64,000 bases of DNA from Tragulus kanchil (taxonomy: Eukaryota > Chordata > Mammalia > Artiodactyla > Tragulidae), in the NCBI GenBank assembly GCA_022376925.1, contig JAIOJX010000032.1:168541979-168605978 (forward strand), given 5' to 3'. Position numbers and translations under genes: made by a program. The notes beneath the pieces were generated by a model that did not search any database, was not told the DNA's origin, and saw only the letters and a list, made by a program, of their open reading frames with translations. Positions 44,607-57,462 of this stretch are shown piece by piece; position 1 is the stretch's first letter; each line of letters starts with the position of its first letter.

Positions 44607-46757
44607 GAGAAGCTGGGGCCGCGGGGTTGGAGCGGGGCTGGGGTGCTGCTCGGGGAAGGCAGTGGGGCTGAGGGAGGGCAGGAGTCCCTCACGGTGGGGC
44701 CCATCGTGCCCCCTGCTTTGGGCCCGCACACAAGAGGCACTTAAACAGCTGTTGACAGCGTGAATGGACCCCTTCTGTCCCCGTGTGCCTGTCCAGTCTT
44801 AGGGGCGGACTCCACGGGCATCTTCCCAAGTCCTGGCGGGTGGCCCTGATGGGGCGAGCACCTGCCAGCTGGGCCGGGCTCAGGGTGCCCAGCCAGGAGT
44901 GCCTGGTGCTGCCCTCTGGGGCTCTGCCCCGGAGGCCAGGGACCACCCTCGGGGCTTGTGGACACACCGCGGCTGGGGCGGGCACGGTGAGGGCCACGTC
45001 CGTGCAGGACTGGTGCCCGCCTGTGCCCGCCGGCCCTGCAGAGGCTCCTCGCTTCCCTCGCTCGTCTTCATTCTGGCGCCGTGCTCTCTTCTGTTTTAAC
45101 GTGTGAACGCAGGCCAGCCATCGCCAGGTGTGTGGGGAAGGCGACCCGTGGCAGCTGGGGCGGAGCCGGGAGGAGACCATCTTGGAAACGGAAGAGCCGA
45201 GACAAAGGCAGGCTGATCCGATTCACGCGGGCTCCGGAGCTGGGGTCACACGGGCCGGCGACCGGGGGCAGACCTGCCGCGGACCGCGGAGCGCCGCGCC
45301 TGCGCTGACGCCTCGACTTCTGGCCGGTCTGGCTGCCTTCCCGCCGCGCGCGCCTCTCCGGGGGAAGGTAGCGTCGACGACTTAGTCTCACAGGGGCCCA
45401 CTGCATCGGCCGGGGCCGCGCTGCCTCCCAGCCGGCGCGGCTGTCATTCCGCAGACACCTGGAGGCTTCAGCTCGCGGTACAAGCGGACGGGGGACTGTT
45501 TGGGGCCTTTACCCAGGAAGTCCTGGGCCCCCGTTCCCATCCTCGCGCTCTCTCTCTGTGTTTATGTTTCTTAAAGTCTCGTCACACCCGCTGTGCCCTT
45601 ATGGGGGGGCCCCCTTCGTCGATGCCGGCAAACCTGGGACCTTAGGCGGCTCCCAAAGGCTCCTGAGGGCGGACCACAGGGCCCTCGGGCCACGCTCCCG
45701 GGAGAAGCTGGGGCCGCGGGGTTGGAGCGGGGCTGGGGTGCTGCTCGGGGAAGGCAGTGGGGCTGAGGGAGGGCAGGAGTCCCTCACGGTGGGGCCCATC
45801 GTGCCCCCTGCTTTGGGCCCGCACACAAGAGGCACTTAAACAGCTGTTGACAGCGTGAATGGACCCCTTCTGTCCCCGTGTGCCTGTCCAGTCTTAGGGG
45901 CGGACTCCACGGGCATCTTCCCAAGTCCTGGCGGGTGGCCCTGATGGGGCGAGCACCTGCCAGCTGGGCCGGGCTCAGGGTGCCCAGCCAGGAGTGCCTG
46001 GTGCTGCCCTCTGGGGCTCTGCCCCGGAGGCCAGGGACCACCCTCGGGGCTTGTGGACACACCGCGGCTGGGGCGGGCACGGTGAGGGCCACGTCCGTGC
46101 AGGACTGGTGCCCGCCTGTGCCCGCCGGCCCTGCAGAGGCTCCTCGCTTCCCTCGCTCGTCTTCATTCTGGCGCCGTGCTCTCTTCTGTTTTAACGTGTG
46201 AACGCAGGCCAGCCATCGCCAGGTGTGTGGGGAAGGCGACCCGTGGCAGCTGGGGCGGAGCCGGGAGGAGACCATCTTGGAAACGGAAGAGCCGAGACAA
46301 AGGCAGGCTGATCCGATTCACGCGGGCTCCGGAGCTGGGGTCACACGGGCCGGCGACCGGGGGCAGACCTGCCGCGGACCGCGGAGCGCCGCGCCTGCGC
46401 TGACGCCTCGACTTCTGGCCGGTCTGGCTGCCTTCCCGCCGCGCGCGCCTCTCCGGGGGAAGGTAGCGTCGACGACTTAGTCTCACAGGGGCCCACTGCA
46501 TCGGCCGGGGCCGCGCTGCCTCCCAGCCGGCGCGGCTGTCATTCCCGCAGACACCTGGAGGCTTCAGCTCGCGGTACAAGCGGACGGGGGACTGTTTGGG
46601 GCCTTTACCCAGGAAGTCCTGGGCCCCCGTTCCCATCCTCGCGCTCTCTCTCTGTGTTTATGTTTCTTAAAGTCTCGTCACACCCGCTGTGCCCTTTGCG
46701 CCCGACTGGCGAGCTGCGGCCCAGGCGCGCGCGTCCTCACCGTCGATGCCGGCAAAG
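44529..46757. repeat. Direct duplication P (copies 44529-45632 and 45633-46757)
   Basis: The offset is 1104, then 1095 after copy 2 drops nine bases ('aagcaggaa' at 44544-44552). At the end of copy 1 (45598-45625) a short G/C run stands where copy 2 has about 60 bases of ordered sequence (46697-46750). Both copies then agree again at 'gtcgatgccggcaaa'. The end of copy 1 therefore looks collapsed. Confidence 0.9.
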
Positions 46758-49517
46758 CCGTCCCTTTTCTGTCCCCCGTGCTGCTTCTGGACGTCTGTCC
46801 CGCCCTCCTCCGTCCAGGCTGTCTAGAGGTCCTGCTGCACGTTCGTGCATCCGCTTCAGGGCCTGGCGGTTTCTCGCGCTGGTGAGAGAAGCCACCGTTG
46901 GTCTCTATTCAGAGCCACTCTGCCCTGCCCCGGGGGAGGGGCCCGTCACCCCACCTGCCTTCCGCCGGGGCCGGGCCAGCCACGCGGAACGTGACGATCC
47001 GCCAGCTCTCTTCTGCAGCGCCCCTGTGCTGCGTCCCGGCGGCCGTGCCCTCCCCAGCGGCAGCGTTCCCGCGTGAGGGAGAAAGCGTCTGGTTCCTCTG
47101 CGAGGGCCTCCTCACCCGCGTGCCGGTTTCCCCTTTCGCCCTCGCAAGAACACTTCTTCCCGTCTGGGAACCGGGACACGCGTGCAGTCCTTTAAAACAC
47201 CACGATCTGACTGCCCGCTCGGAGCGGCGGGGCTCGGGCCAGGCTCCCGGATCACTGCAGAGGCTCGCCGGCTCTTCAGTCGCAGCCTGTGGGATCGGGT
47301 TCCCTGAGCAGAGGCCCCCGGATTGGGAGGGTGCGGTCTTCGCCGCCGGACCCCGGGCGAGTCCTGAGCCTGTCTTTTGACCGCCGTCTCCACTCACAGC
47401 GCGCATGTGCAGAGAAGGGGTGGACTTAGGGACCACAGGGACTGGGGTGCGAGGCCACTGACCCAGGGCTTGTGGACCAGAGGGACAGACAGACGGGGGG
47501 AGGGCCTGTCACAGAGCAGGGTTTGGTGTGACGGTGACCCTGTCCCGCGTCTGGAACCCCCAGGGCCCCCAACAGAGCCTAGTGATCCTGGCCAAAGTGT
47601 CCCTTGAAGCTTTCTCCTGACGGGTGGATGGGTTGTTCTGGAAATTCTAGAGTGAACAATAAGGTTACTTGCCACCCTCAGACTCTCTGGAGGAGCAACG
47701 TTCTGTTGGTGGGGACGGGGTGCCGCAAGGCCTGCTAACGCTGGGAGGCCAGGACTGCGGGGGCCAGGAGCCACAGAGGGGCACGCGCCATGGGCGCCTG
47801 GCGTCACGGGGGCCAGGAGCCTCGGAGATCGGTGGGTTGGGTCCTCCGGGCACATCCTGCTTCCCAGGCTCTGGGCGGTGGGTCTCCTGGGATTTCTGGG
47901 GGCAGAAAGCCACTTTCAGGGAAGCTGGGCAGACCCCTGTCCTGGGCCTGCTCCCTCCATCTGCCCTCCTCTTCTGTCCCCAGGCCCCCCTCAGCTCCTC
48001 TGGTCTCCAGGCTCCTCCCTCAGCCGTGCAGGGCTCTCTTCTCTTTGGGGGAGGCTTCGTCTCCGGGCCTGGGCGACGTGTGCCCGCCCGTCTACCCGGG
48101 ACCTGCCCTTGCCAAGGGGAAGGGAAACGGGGGACACGTGTGCCGAGGCAGCCCCTTCCCACCCCAGATGCCCCTCTTGCTTGGGAACAGCACCAGGGGC
48201 AGTGGGCACCGTGAAGTCAAAGACCGCGTTTCCCAGACGCCCGTCCAGCCAGGCACGGCTGGGGACTGCCTTCCTGGGCAGACCGGGACCAGAAGCATGG
48301 CTCGGGGCGTCTGGGACGTCTCCTCAGAGGCACGGGGCCCCCCCTCCTCCACTTCCTCCCCCCGACGCCTGGAACGCAGGGGTGACGGCTGGAGCTCGAG
48401 AAACTCTGAGCAAGAGACAAGGCACCTGGTTTCCCAAAGCCTCGGAAGCTGCCAGGCCAGCTGAGAGGAGAGAGAAAATCCCTGCATGCTTAGCAGGGTT
48501 GCCTGGGGCTTCCGAGGGGCTGTCGGAGCTGACCCGGGCGCACGTCAGCTGTGCCGACACCATGGCCCCTGAGTCACGCTCCGGTGCGCCCGCCCAGAGG
48601 GACATGGGCGGGCGATGAGTCACCCAGCACTTGGGACAACAGCGTCTGAAAAGCCCCTCTTCACCCCCAGCGGCCTCTCCCCCAGGGCGGCTCTCTCCAG
48701 ACCCCGGAAAGCCCCTTCGCTGGAGGGCGCTCGGGAACCCCCGCCCCCTCGTGAGAACACCGAGTCCCAGGGAAGCCCCGGGAGCCCGCCGCCCCTCCCC
48801 GGCCCGATTCAGTGACGCAGCACCCTCCAGGCTCAAGAGGCGGGAGGGCCAGAGCCCTGGGCAAGGGGGCAGGGGGCGGCGGGCGGGAGGGCCTGTTGGA
48901 CCTTCGGGAAGAAGGAAAAAATGATCACCTCAGCCAGTGGATCAGGCGTGGCACAAATGGGCTGACGCACACGATGAAGCAGGGCTCGCCGCAGGCAGGC
49001 GGTGTTTGGAGATCAAGGGCTGAAACGTGCCGGGCGCACAGAGCTGAAGAGATGGGCCGCCGCGTCACTCCGCGGAGGCGGCGGATGGCTGGGGGTGGTT
49101 TGGGACAACCTGAGGGTCCCCGACTGTGGTCGACGAGAGCGCACGGGAGGAGCGAAACCCCACATGTCCTGCAACCCGGGTTCACGGCACCGTGAGCCCA
49201 CGTCAGCCCAGAGGGGGAGACCCGTGTGTCCACGGGCGGGTGGTGGCTGGACAGACGGGGTGCAGCCACACGAGGAGCGAGGCGCTGCCACCTGCTCCGG
49301 CGTGGGCTACCTTGGGGACGCCTGCCGGGCGACGTGGGCCGCCCCCTGCCGAGGGACGCGGGCCGCCACGGAAGGACGGTCCTGCCTGATTCCACGCATA
49401 GGAGGTCCTGAGAGAGCTGGGCTCCCAGGGGCGGCGAGGAGGCGGGGGGCTCTGAGGGTCCGTCTGGGGAGACGAAAGTCCCAGAGAGCCCGTGTCTCCT
49501 GCGGTGCCCGCCCCGCG
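46758..49517. other. GC-rich unique sequence, 2.8 kb, no gene seen
   Basis: No duplication, recognised repeat or gene was found. Overlapping frames of 120-246 codons occur on both strands (for example 47878-48618 on +), with low-complexity composition and no domain. This is the longest stretch between duplications P and Q and may hold non-coding exons or regulatory DNA of the locus, but the sequence alone does not show them. Confidence 0.5.
48570..48622. promoter_or_regulatory. Pair of AP-1-like sites
   Basis: Two matches to the AP-1 consensus TGAGTCA, 48570-48576 and 48616-48622, lie 46 bases apart. The first reads on as 'tgagtcacgc'. In random sequence of this length one such match is unremarkable, but a close pair is less so. 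No experimental evidence is available. Confidence 0.25.
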
Positions 49518-51723
49518 GGCGGCTTCTTCACCGGGGAGCCCCGACACGGCCAGCACCCGATCGAGCGGGTCTGGAATACGTGACATTTTAGGGGACCACC
49601 GGGCAGGTCACCTCTGAGGACGTCGGGGTGCTGCTTCTGTGTGAGAACACCAGAACCCCTGACGTCAGCCGGGGCGCCCGCCGGGGCCCCGCGTGGCGGT
49701 CAGAGGCCGGGCCCGAGACTCTGGAGGCGAAGGCAGGCTCCGGGCGCCGAGCGGGGGTCTGATTCTGCTCGCAGACACGAAGCTTGTCTAGATCTCGGCG
49801 CCTGTTGAGTGTGGGTGCTCCCTCGGGCTTCGCGACTCCCCTCTCTCCTCCGCCAGGCCTCTGGGGTGGCGGGGAGAGCAGGCGGCCGCCCAGCCCGCAG
49901 CCCTGAGCAGCCCCAGGGCCCTCCCAGGCCCCCCGAAGAGCCCGCGGGGGTCTCGCCCTCCACGCGCCACCCGACAGCCACGGTACAGACGGCGACGGCC
50001 TGAGCCCGTCAGCTGGGACGCAGCGGGGAACGCGAGGCGCTCACGGGGGCTGCCGAAGGGAGCGGTCCCGGGGAGCGCCCAGGCCACTCCCACGGGACGA
50101 CGGCGGTCCCCGCCACCCCTGGGGTCACCGGCCCGCTGGCCGGCGTCGGCTCTGCTCCTGCGGAGGCCCGGCCTCCCTCGGCCCCCAGGGGCCCCGCCCG
50201 CACCCCCGAGCCGCAGTTTCCCGAGACTGCTCTTTGGGCAGCGGCGGCCCTGGGCCCGAGCCCCCAGGAGGTGGGCGTCGCCCTTGGCAGTGGCCTGCGG
50301 TGGGCGTCGTTGCCCCTGGGCAGGTGTCTTAGAGAGGCTGAGGTGAGTCCTGTGCCCAGACTCGCTGGCGCCCCAAGCCCCGCCCCCCAGGTGCCCCGGC
50401 GTCCCTGCCTCGCTGGGCAATCACCCTGGGTGGGCAGCGGCGGGGGCGGGGGCGCCGACAGGGAGCCAGGCTCCCATCCCAGTGCGGGCGGGGGCCCACC
50501 GTCGGGGCTCCCCAGGCCTGGGGTGGCCCGAGCCGCGAGGAGAAGGGTCGTGGGCCCGCTTTCAGGAAAGTGATGAGGCCACGGTCGCACCGCCCGCGAG
50601 AAGGTGCCGCCGACGGCTGGCGGCTTCTTCACCGGGGAGCCCCGACACGGCCAGCACACGATCGAGCGGGTCTGGAATACGTGACATTGTAGGGGACCAG
50701 CGGGCGGGTCACCTCTGAGGACGTCGGGGTGCTGCTTCTGTGTGAGAACACCAGAACCCCTGACGTCAGCCGGGGCGCCCGCCGGGGCCCCGCGTGGCGG
50801 TCAGAGGCCGGGCCCGAGACTCTGGAGGCGAAGGCAGGCTCCGGGCGCCGAGCGGGGGTCTGATTCTGCTCGCAGACACGAAGCTTGTCTAGATCTCGGC
50901 GCCTGTTGAGTGTGGGTGCTCCCTCGGGCTTCGCGACTCCCCTCTCTCCTCCGCCAGGCCTCTGGGGTGGCGGGGAGAGCAGGCGGCCGCCCAGCCCGCA
51001 GCCCTGAGCAGCCCCAGGGCCCTCCCAGGCCCCCCGAAGAGCCCGCGGGGGTCTCGCCCTCCACGCGCCACCCGACAGCCACGGTACAGACGGCGACGGC
51101 CTGAGCCCGTCAGCTGGGACGCAGCGGGGAACGCGAGGCGCTCACGGGGGCTGCCGAAGGGAGCGGTCCCGGGGAGCGCCCAGGCCACTCCCACGGGACG
51201 ACGGCGGTCCCCGCCACCCCTGGGGTCACCGGCCCGCTGGCCGGCGTCGGCTCTGCTCCTGCGGAGGCCCGGCCTCCCTCGGCCCCCAGGGGCCCCGCCC
51301 GCACCCCCGAGCCGCAGTTTCCCGAGACTGCTCTTTGGGCAGCGGCGGCCCTGGGCCCGAGCCCCCAGGAGGTGGGCGTCGCCCTTGGCAGTGGCCTGCG
51401 GTGGGCGTCGTTGCCCCTGGGCAGGTGTCTTAGAGAGGCTGAGGTGAGTCCTGTGCCCAGACTCGCTGGCGCCCCAAGCCCCGCCCCCCAGGTGCCCCGG
51501 CGTCCCTGCCTCGCTGGGCAATCACCCTGGGTGGGCAGCGGCGGGGGCGGGGGCGCCGACAGGGAGCCAGGCTCCCATCCCAGTGCGGGCGGGGGCCCAC
51601 CGTCGGGGCTCCCCAGGCCTGGGGTGGCCCGAGCCGCGAGGAGAAGGGTCGTGGGCCCGCTTTCAGGAAAGTGATGAGGCCACGGTCGCACCGCCCGCGA
51701 GAAGGTGCCGCCGACGGCTGGCC
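49518..51723. repeat. Direct duplication Q (copies 49518-50622 and 50619-51723)
   Basis: The offset is a constant 1101. The copies differ only by substitutions in the first 100 bases ('agcacccgatcg' against 'agcacacgatcg', 'gacattttaggggaccaccg' against 'gacattgtaggggaccagcg'). The junction is 'gccgacggctgg' joined to 'cggcttcttcacc'. The content is CpG-rich and unclassified. Confidence 0.92.
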
Positions 51724-54329
51724 GGCCCCGCCTTGCTCTGCGGTTCGGGGACTCTACAGACACCCCTGCGACTTCCTGAAAGCCCGCGGCGGCGCCGGCA
51801 GCAAGGGAGCGCGAGGCGGGTGAGTCCAGGCCCCGCGAGCCGCTGGGCTGGGGCCTGCAGGCAGAGGCGCTCGCTGGCCTAAAGGTGGGGGCTTGGTCGA
51901 GGGTCTTAACATGGGGCCCTTCACCAGGAGAGACCCCGGGGCACCAGTGCCCACACACGTGGTGGAGGGCAGGATGGGGGCTGGGGGACAGTCCCTCTGG
52001 TGCCCCTGGAGAGCCCCGAGAGCTGCCTCTGCAGGGTCCCCGCGCAGTGCCGGGCGGCGGGAGGCAGGAGCGGGGCTGCTCGTCCCCCGGGAGGGCTCTC
52101 CGGCCGTGTGTCGGGCACCCGGGGCTTCCCCAGGACACGTGCTTGCCGCTGGTCCTCGGGGGCTGGCAGGGGTGAAGCGCCTGCCACCCTGGCTCCAGGA
52201 GCCCGCGGGCCGGGGTGTGTCGGGGCGAGGACGCGCTGCAGGACGGGGCTCTGCGGGCCGGGCGGCTGGCAGGTCTCTTGGGACAGTGGGCACCGTGGGG
52301 GCCCCTTAGGTATCTGCCGAGAATGGTGGGCCAGGGCTGGTGAAGACGGGTTTTCCCAGCGTCTCCCCCTGGATGGTGACAACGTGATGTTCTGGGGGTC
52401 CCCCAGGCAGTGTGTGGCACAGGCTCCTGGGCGACCCCGGGCAGGGCAGTCTGTCAGCCTCCCTAGCCATCGGAGCCGCGCAGGTGCGTTTCAGAGGGCG
52501 CGCTCTGCAAGACCTAGAGCAGATGGCCTCACCCGCGCGGGCGGGGCGGGGCTCGGGGCTGCCTGGGAGCGGCGAGCTCGGGGCCTGCGGCGGCGGGTCG
52601 GGAGGGCTGCCCGGAAGTGTGAGCTGCACGCAGACGGGAGTGAAGTCAGAGCTCTGGCGCGAGCAGGCGGGAGCGGGAGGTGGAAATCACCAGCCCAGAG
52701 GTCCAGCCGGGCGCAGCGGTGAAGACGCTCCAGGAGACCCACGGGGCAGGCCAGCGGCAGCCGGGCCCTGGGTGCACAACGCGCAGTGGGGAACAGGCGG
52801 TGAGGCCTGTGGGCCGCCGGGCATGGGGCTGGTCCTCGGCGCTCTCGCTGCGCCTGGCTGGAGGGTTCCAGAGTAGAATATGTAAACGTGTGTTTTAATA
52901 ACGGGAGCGGCCCGTGGCACGCACAGGGAGCGCTGGCCCAGGACGCCCTTCAGCAAGCCACACGGTGCCTCTCGTGGGGACTCCGCGGCCCGGCCGGGAC
53001 ACGCAGGTGCCAGCCGACGCCCAGGGCCAGCAGGGGCGGGACCGGTGGCCGGCTCAGCGGGAGCCCAAGAGCAGGGGCTTCAGGCCGACGCAGGCCACGC
53101 GCCCATGACCTGTGGCTACCGTCGCCCGCCCGGCTGGGGAAGCTGGGCTTCTCCTGCCCGAGACCTCCTGCTGGGCCCGCACCGCCCTCCCGGCGGAGAC
53201 CACCTCCGAGGGCCCACGGCGGGCGACACGACGCGGGAGGGAAAGAAGGCTGCTGGGCGCGGGCGGCATGTCCCTCCCAGCGCCAGCCCCGGGGAGGACC
53301 AGAGAGGACCCAGGCCCACCAGGTCCCAGCAAGCACGAGCCCCGGCCACGGGTGCAGAGGGGCAACTGGCTCCGAGGTGGGCTGGCTGGGGATGCCGGAG
53401 GGGACCGTCCCGCATGTCCTTGGTCAGGCTGGATGGCATCTTGGCTGCGACCAGGGGGGACACAGGACCCACTGAGATGAGACAGACACAGCCCCGGCCC
53501 CTCCCGGGTCATTGCACTCGTGGGGGCGGGGGCCGCACATGGAGGGAGGACAGGAGAGGACGCAGGAGGCCAGGTCCCTTGGGCCAGATACCCCGGGAGA
53601 AGCCAGGGGCGGAGACCTGAGGCTAAGCGTCCATCACGCAGGGAATGGTCGCGACGAACCCAAGGATGGGCGCGGGTCTGCAGGGCAAAAGGCCAGGGGC
53701 CGGGCGGAGGGGCCGCGCCCGGGGGCACGCGCGGGCAGGACTGTGCCGGAGTGGGTCCGTCCGAGACCCTGGCTGCTCTGGCCTGGGCCTCGCGCGCCCC
53801 ACCCCACCCCCGGTCCTCTCGGTGGGCCCCCCCGCCCACTGGAACCAGCCAGACCGGGCGGGGGACCGAGCAGGGGCCCAGGACACCCCCCGGGCAGCCG
53901 GTGCCCTCCCTCAGGCCTCTGCCCGCAGGCCTCCCCCCGGGGGGTGCGCACTGTCAGTGGGGCCACTTCCTCCGGCTTTTGCAGAAGTGAGCTCCAGAGG
54001 CAGGGGCCCCTCTGCTCCCATCTGTACGGCCGGCGCTGGCGGGGCTGCCCTGGGAGACGGCCCGCCCGTCCGGCGTTCCAGAGCTCGGCTCTGATGGTCC
54101 CAGGGAGAGGCTGGCTGTCCCCCGCGGGCTCACGCGGCTCCCAGGGGACCTGGCACCCCCAGCTGGTGTGGCCACCCTCACCGTAGACCGTGGACACCCG
54201 CCCTCCCGGGTCCCTCTGTCGGGCTCAGCCCTCCTCCACTGACCGAGCATGGCGCTGGGGGGTGGACAGGGGAGACCCAGGGACTCCAGCCCACAGCCCC
54301 CCGGTCGGCCAGGACATGTTTCCAAACGT
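51724..54329. other. GC-rich unique sequence, 2.6 kb, no gene seen
   Basis: No duplication or recognised repeat was found. The 436-codon minus-strand frame (51110-52420) runs across duplication Q into this stretch and is Pro/Ala/Gly/Arg/Ser-rich without a domain. Frames at 52888-53839 open on both strands alike. None is called. Confidence 0.5.
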
Positions 54330-55210
54330 TATTGGCGTTTCTTGACGCTTTCTTGCCTCAGCGTCTCACCTTTGTCTGCATTTTCACTCTTACAAATCCT
54401 ACGCTGATGAGCTTCCTGCAGTTTCAGGTAAACACCTTGGCTTCCTGTTATTTCGGGCTGGCCTGTCTGCCGCCATCACAGCCAGCCGCTCCGGGGCGGG
54501 GGGCGCGGGGGCCTCTGCAGCGCTGCCTCCCACGGGGGTGGGGGCTGGCGCTGGGCTCCAGGCTGCCCAAGGAAGGCTCGGAGCCCCCGCCACGCCCAGG
54601 CCCTCTCTGGCTGATCGGGTGGAGCTGAGGTGAGGGGAACCTCCGGTTCAGGAAGGAAACAGGGGTGGGGCCAGGGATCTGCCCCGTTGGCCCGTGCCCG
54701 GGGGCCGGCCTGTCTCTGCCGTGGGCAGGGGTCCAGTCCCTTTCACAGGGGCAACGTCCACGATCGGCCAGCGCCCCGGGGACCCGCCCATCTCTGTCGC
54801 GGCGATGTCCATGCGCTTTCAATCTCGGGTAATTATTTCACCAGGAGAAATTCCTAGAGAGGATTTCACCTGGTGAGATGTGAAGACGTTGCAGGTGTCT
54901 GAGGCACGTTTTGAGGCTGCGCTGGAAAACACCTGTGCCCGTGGACGTCCCGGCCCACAGCACGGCGGACCCCGCCTCAGCACTCTCGCCAGCGCCGAGA
55001 GCCGACCTTCTTTATGTTCGCCAACCTGACAGGCAAGAAAAAGGGACGGCTTGATCATTTTCCCTCCACCCTTTTCGACTATATAAGTGGAGGAGAGTGT
55101 TTTTCCGGTCTTTAGGAGGTGTTTTTATTTCTGGGAACGATCAGCTTCGACACTTTCTTGATTGGTAGGAGGTCTTTCCATGTTAAGCCTCTGCCATTGC
55201 CCCGCGGGAT
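54330..55210 (-). mobile_element. Possible old LINE (L1/L2-type), antisense, split by GC-rich sequence
   Basis: The AT-richer parts, 54330-54450 and 54810-55210, resemble antisense LINE 3' sequence: 'ttacaaatcctacgctgatg' (54391), 'caccaggagaaattcctaga' (54840) and 'tcttgattggtaggaggtct' (55156). The stretch 54460-54780 between them is GC-rich and unclassified. Divergence is too high for a family name. Confidence 0.4.
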
Positions 55211-57280
55211 ACACACAAGACGTGACGTGGAACAAATGCGCACAAACCGTTCGTCAAAGGGCTTGATTTGTGATTTAATCTCATTTCCCTAAAGCAGCAT
55301 CCGCCTACTCCTCCTCCGGGTCTCTTCAAACTCGCGGGGTGAAGCTCCGGCCACGCCATCCGTGACGCGTGCCGCAGCCCGGCCGGAGCCTGGAGCCGAG
55401 GACATGACAGGTGAGCACGCCCCGGGCCGCCTTCCGCAGGGAGCCTCGGGGGGCAGCCTGTGAGAATTTTCCTGCAATGCACTTGGTCTCGTAACAGCGA
55501 TATTACTTCAAAAATGAGCATGCGGAAGCAGACTGCTCGAGATGGAAACTAACTGGGCAACGGACGCCAGAGGCTCCCTGTCGGGACGCGGGGAGGGGCC
55601 TGCGGCGTCCTCCGAACGGGCCGGGAGAGAGCCAGGCGTGGAGCTGAGGGAGAGACCGAGGCTCCAGGGGCCCCTCTCGTGAGGGGCGCAGGGCGGAGCC
55701 CCCACCCCGCGGGGCCTCCCCGGCCCGTCTCCTGGGGCTCGTCTCCCCAGGCCAAGGGCTCCTTCCCGGGAGGTCCGGTCCGCTGAGTGCCCCGTGGGCG
55801 GAGGGCAGGCCCTCGCCTGCGCCCCAGGTCTGGCCACCGTGGCTGGGGGGCAGGGACCGGGCAGAGGCAGGTGGAGGCGGGACCCCACGTGCGCCCCCGC
55901 GGGCCCAGCAGGTGGCCTGGGACTCAACGACTTGGGTCCAGTGGGCGCCTCTCCGGGGTGGGCAGCGTTGGGGAGATGCCCGGAACAGGGAGGGGGCCAC
56001 GGGCCTCCCCTGCGCCTCCCCCCCGAGGTCCAGGTCCCTCACGGCCTGCCCCGCAAGGGGGGGCAAGGCAGCTCAGGCTGGACGGAGCCAGGGCCGCGCT
56101 GGGCCAGGGCCGGGGCTGGCGGTCCGGGCCGAGCCGCTTGGGCAGAGAACGGCGGCCCGGCTCCCGCCTGAGCACCGCGCTCCCGGCCCGGCGCACCCGC
56201 GCCCTCGGCCCGGCCCTGGGCGCAGCTCGGCTCGGGCAGGAGGCCGGCAGCTTGGTCCGTGACGCGCCCGCGCCCTCGGCCCGCGCCTGGAGCGAAACCC
56301 GCGTCCCGGGGCTCGGATGGCCAGGGGAGCAGAGGGGCGCCCGTGTCACGCCCATCGGCCGCTGTCGAAACCCAAACCCCGAGCGCCGGCAAGGAGCAGG
56401 GCGAGGGGGAGCCCCGCGCGGCCGGCAGGCTGGAGGCGCCCGGGCAGCCAGCAGGAGAGCCGGCTCGGGCGCCAGCGGCCGCTCCGGAGCGGGTCCCCGC
56501 GGGAGACGGGAGCGCAGGCGTGGAAGAGGCGCTCGCCCGCCTGCGTCACAGCCGCCAAGACACGGAGCGGCCCGGTGCCCGCGGCCAGCCGGCTGGAGAC
56601 CCGGGCGCTCGCCGCCACGCGGCCGGCTGCTCCGCCCTGAGAAGGTAGGGCGCCCCGACGCCGGCCCCGAGGCCGCGGCGCCTGGCCCCCGGAGGACACG
56701 CTCTTGTTTTTCTTTTAACTGTATCTGCTTGTTTCTTCCGCCGCGCTGGGTCCTGGTCGCCCCGAGTGGGCCTTCGCTCGCGGCGGCTTCTCCCGGGGTG
56801 GCGCGCAGGCTCCGGCCCCCGGCGCGCGGCTCCACGGCCTGTGGGCCCTTCCCCGACCAGGCGGAGCCCGCGGCCCTGCACTGGCCGGAGGCCTCTCCAC
56901 CCCTGGACCCCAGGCACGTCCCAGGTGGACCCGCTGGGGGAGGAGGGCTCGACAGGGACGGAGTTTCGGGTCTGCGAGAGGAGAAGGCTCTGGAGGCGGG
57001 CGTGGCGGGGGCGCGCGGCAGGCCAACGGTGCCCAGCGTCAGGAAGCGACACCCGAGTGGCTGAGTGCCGCTTTACGCATATTTTACCAGGACTTTTAAA
57101 ACCAGGAGGAACATGTGCGGGCGCCCGGGGGCGCTGGGCCCACGCTGAGGGACGCTGCCCACCCAGGGCGCCCCGTCGCGCCCACCTGCCCGGCGGCCAT
57201 CGCCCCGCCGTCCGGGGACCAGCCTCCGGCTGAGGCGCCGCCGCGCTCTGCCCCGGCCGCTGGGCGCTCCTGCCCCGCCG
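55211..57280. promoter_or_regulatory. Unique sequence with CpG-dense part at about 55900-57280
   Basis: CpG density is high ('gcgctcccggcccggcgcac' near 56179, 'acgcgcccgcgccctcggcc' near 56262). It falls only around the T-rich patch 56700-56745. This is the CpG-rich stretch closest to GPR132 on its 5' side (about 5 kb from the coding exon) and is a candidate for its promoter by position only. No start, TATA box or splice donor was assigned. Confidence 0.3.
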
Positions 57281-57462
57281 CTCGGTCACGTCGGACTCTT
57301 CCAGCCCCTGGACGGCAGCCCGCCCGCTCCTCGGCTCACGGGGCTCTCCGGCGGGAGGGCTGCAGCGGGCGGCCGGGCCTCCTCCGGGGGCTCTCCCGGC
57401 CTGCGTCTCCCTGTCTCCTGGCTGCAGGCGGGTCCCTTCCCGCCGAGCCACTGGGAGAGCCC
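57281..57462 (-). mobile_element. BOV-A/Bov-tA SINE, strongly GC-shifted
   Basis: The antisense order is preserved: 'ctcggtcacgtcggactctt', 'ccctggacggcagcccgccc', 'gctcctcggctcacggggct', then 'gcctgcgtctccctgtctcc' and the inverted head 'gagccactgggagagccc'. Nearly every A/T-to-G/C change is tolerated, so identity is low. Confidence 0.6.

Noticed and set aside
51110..52420. 436-codon minus-strand open frame, the longest in the window
   Set aside because: It crosses duplication Q, is Pro/Ala/Gly/Arg/Ser-rich without any domain, and frames in the same DNA are open on the other strand. Stop codons are rare by chance in CpG-rich DNA.
55787..57064. 425-codon plus-strand open frame in a CpG-rich stretch
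   Set aside because: Low-complexity Arg/Gly/Pro/Ala composition, no domain, and a 303-codon frame open on the opposite strand over the same bases.
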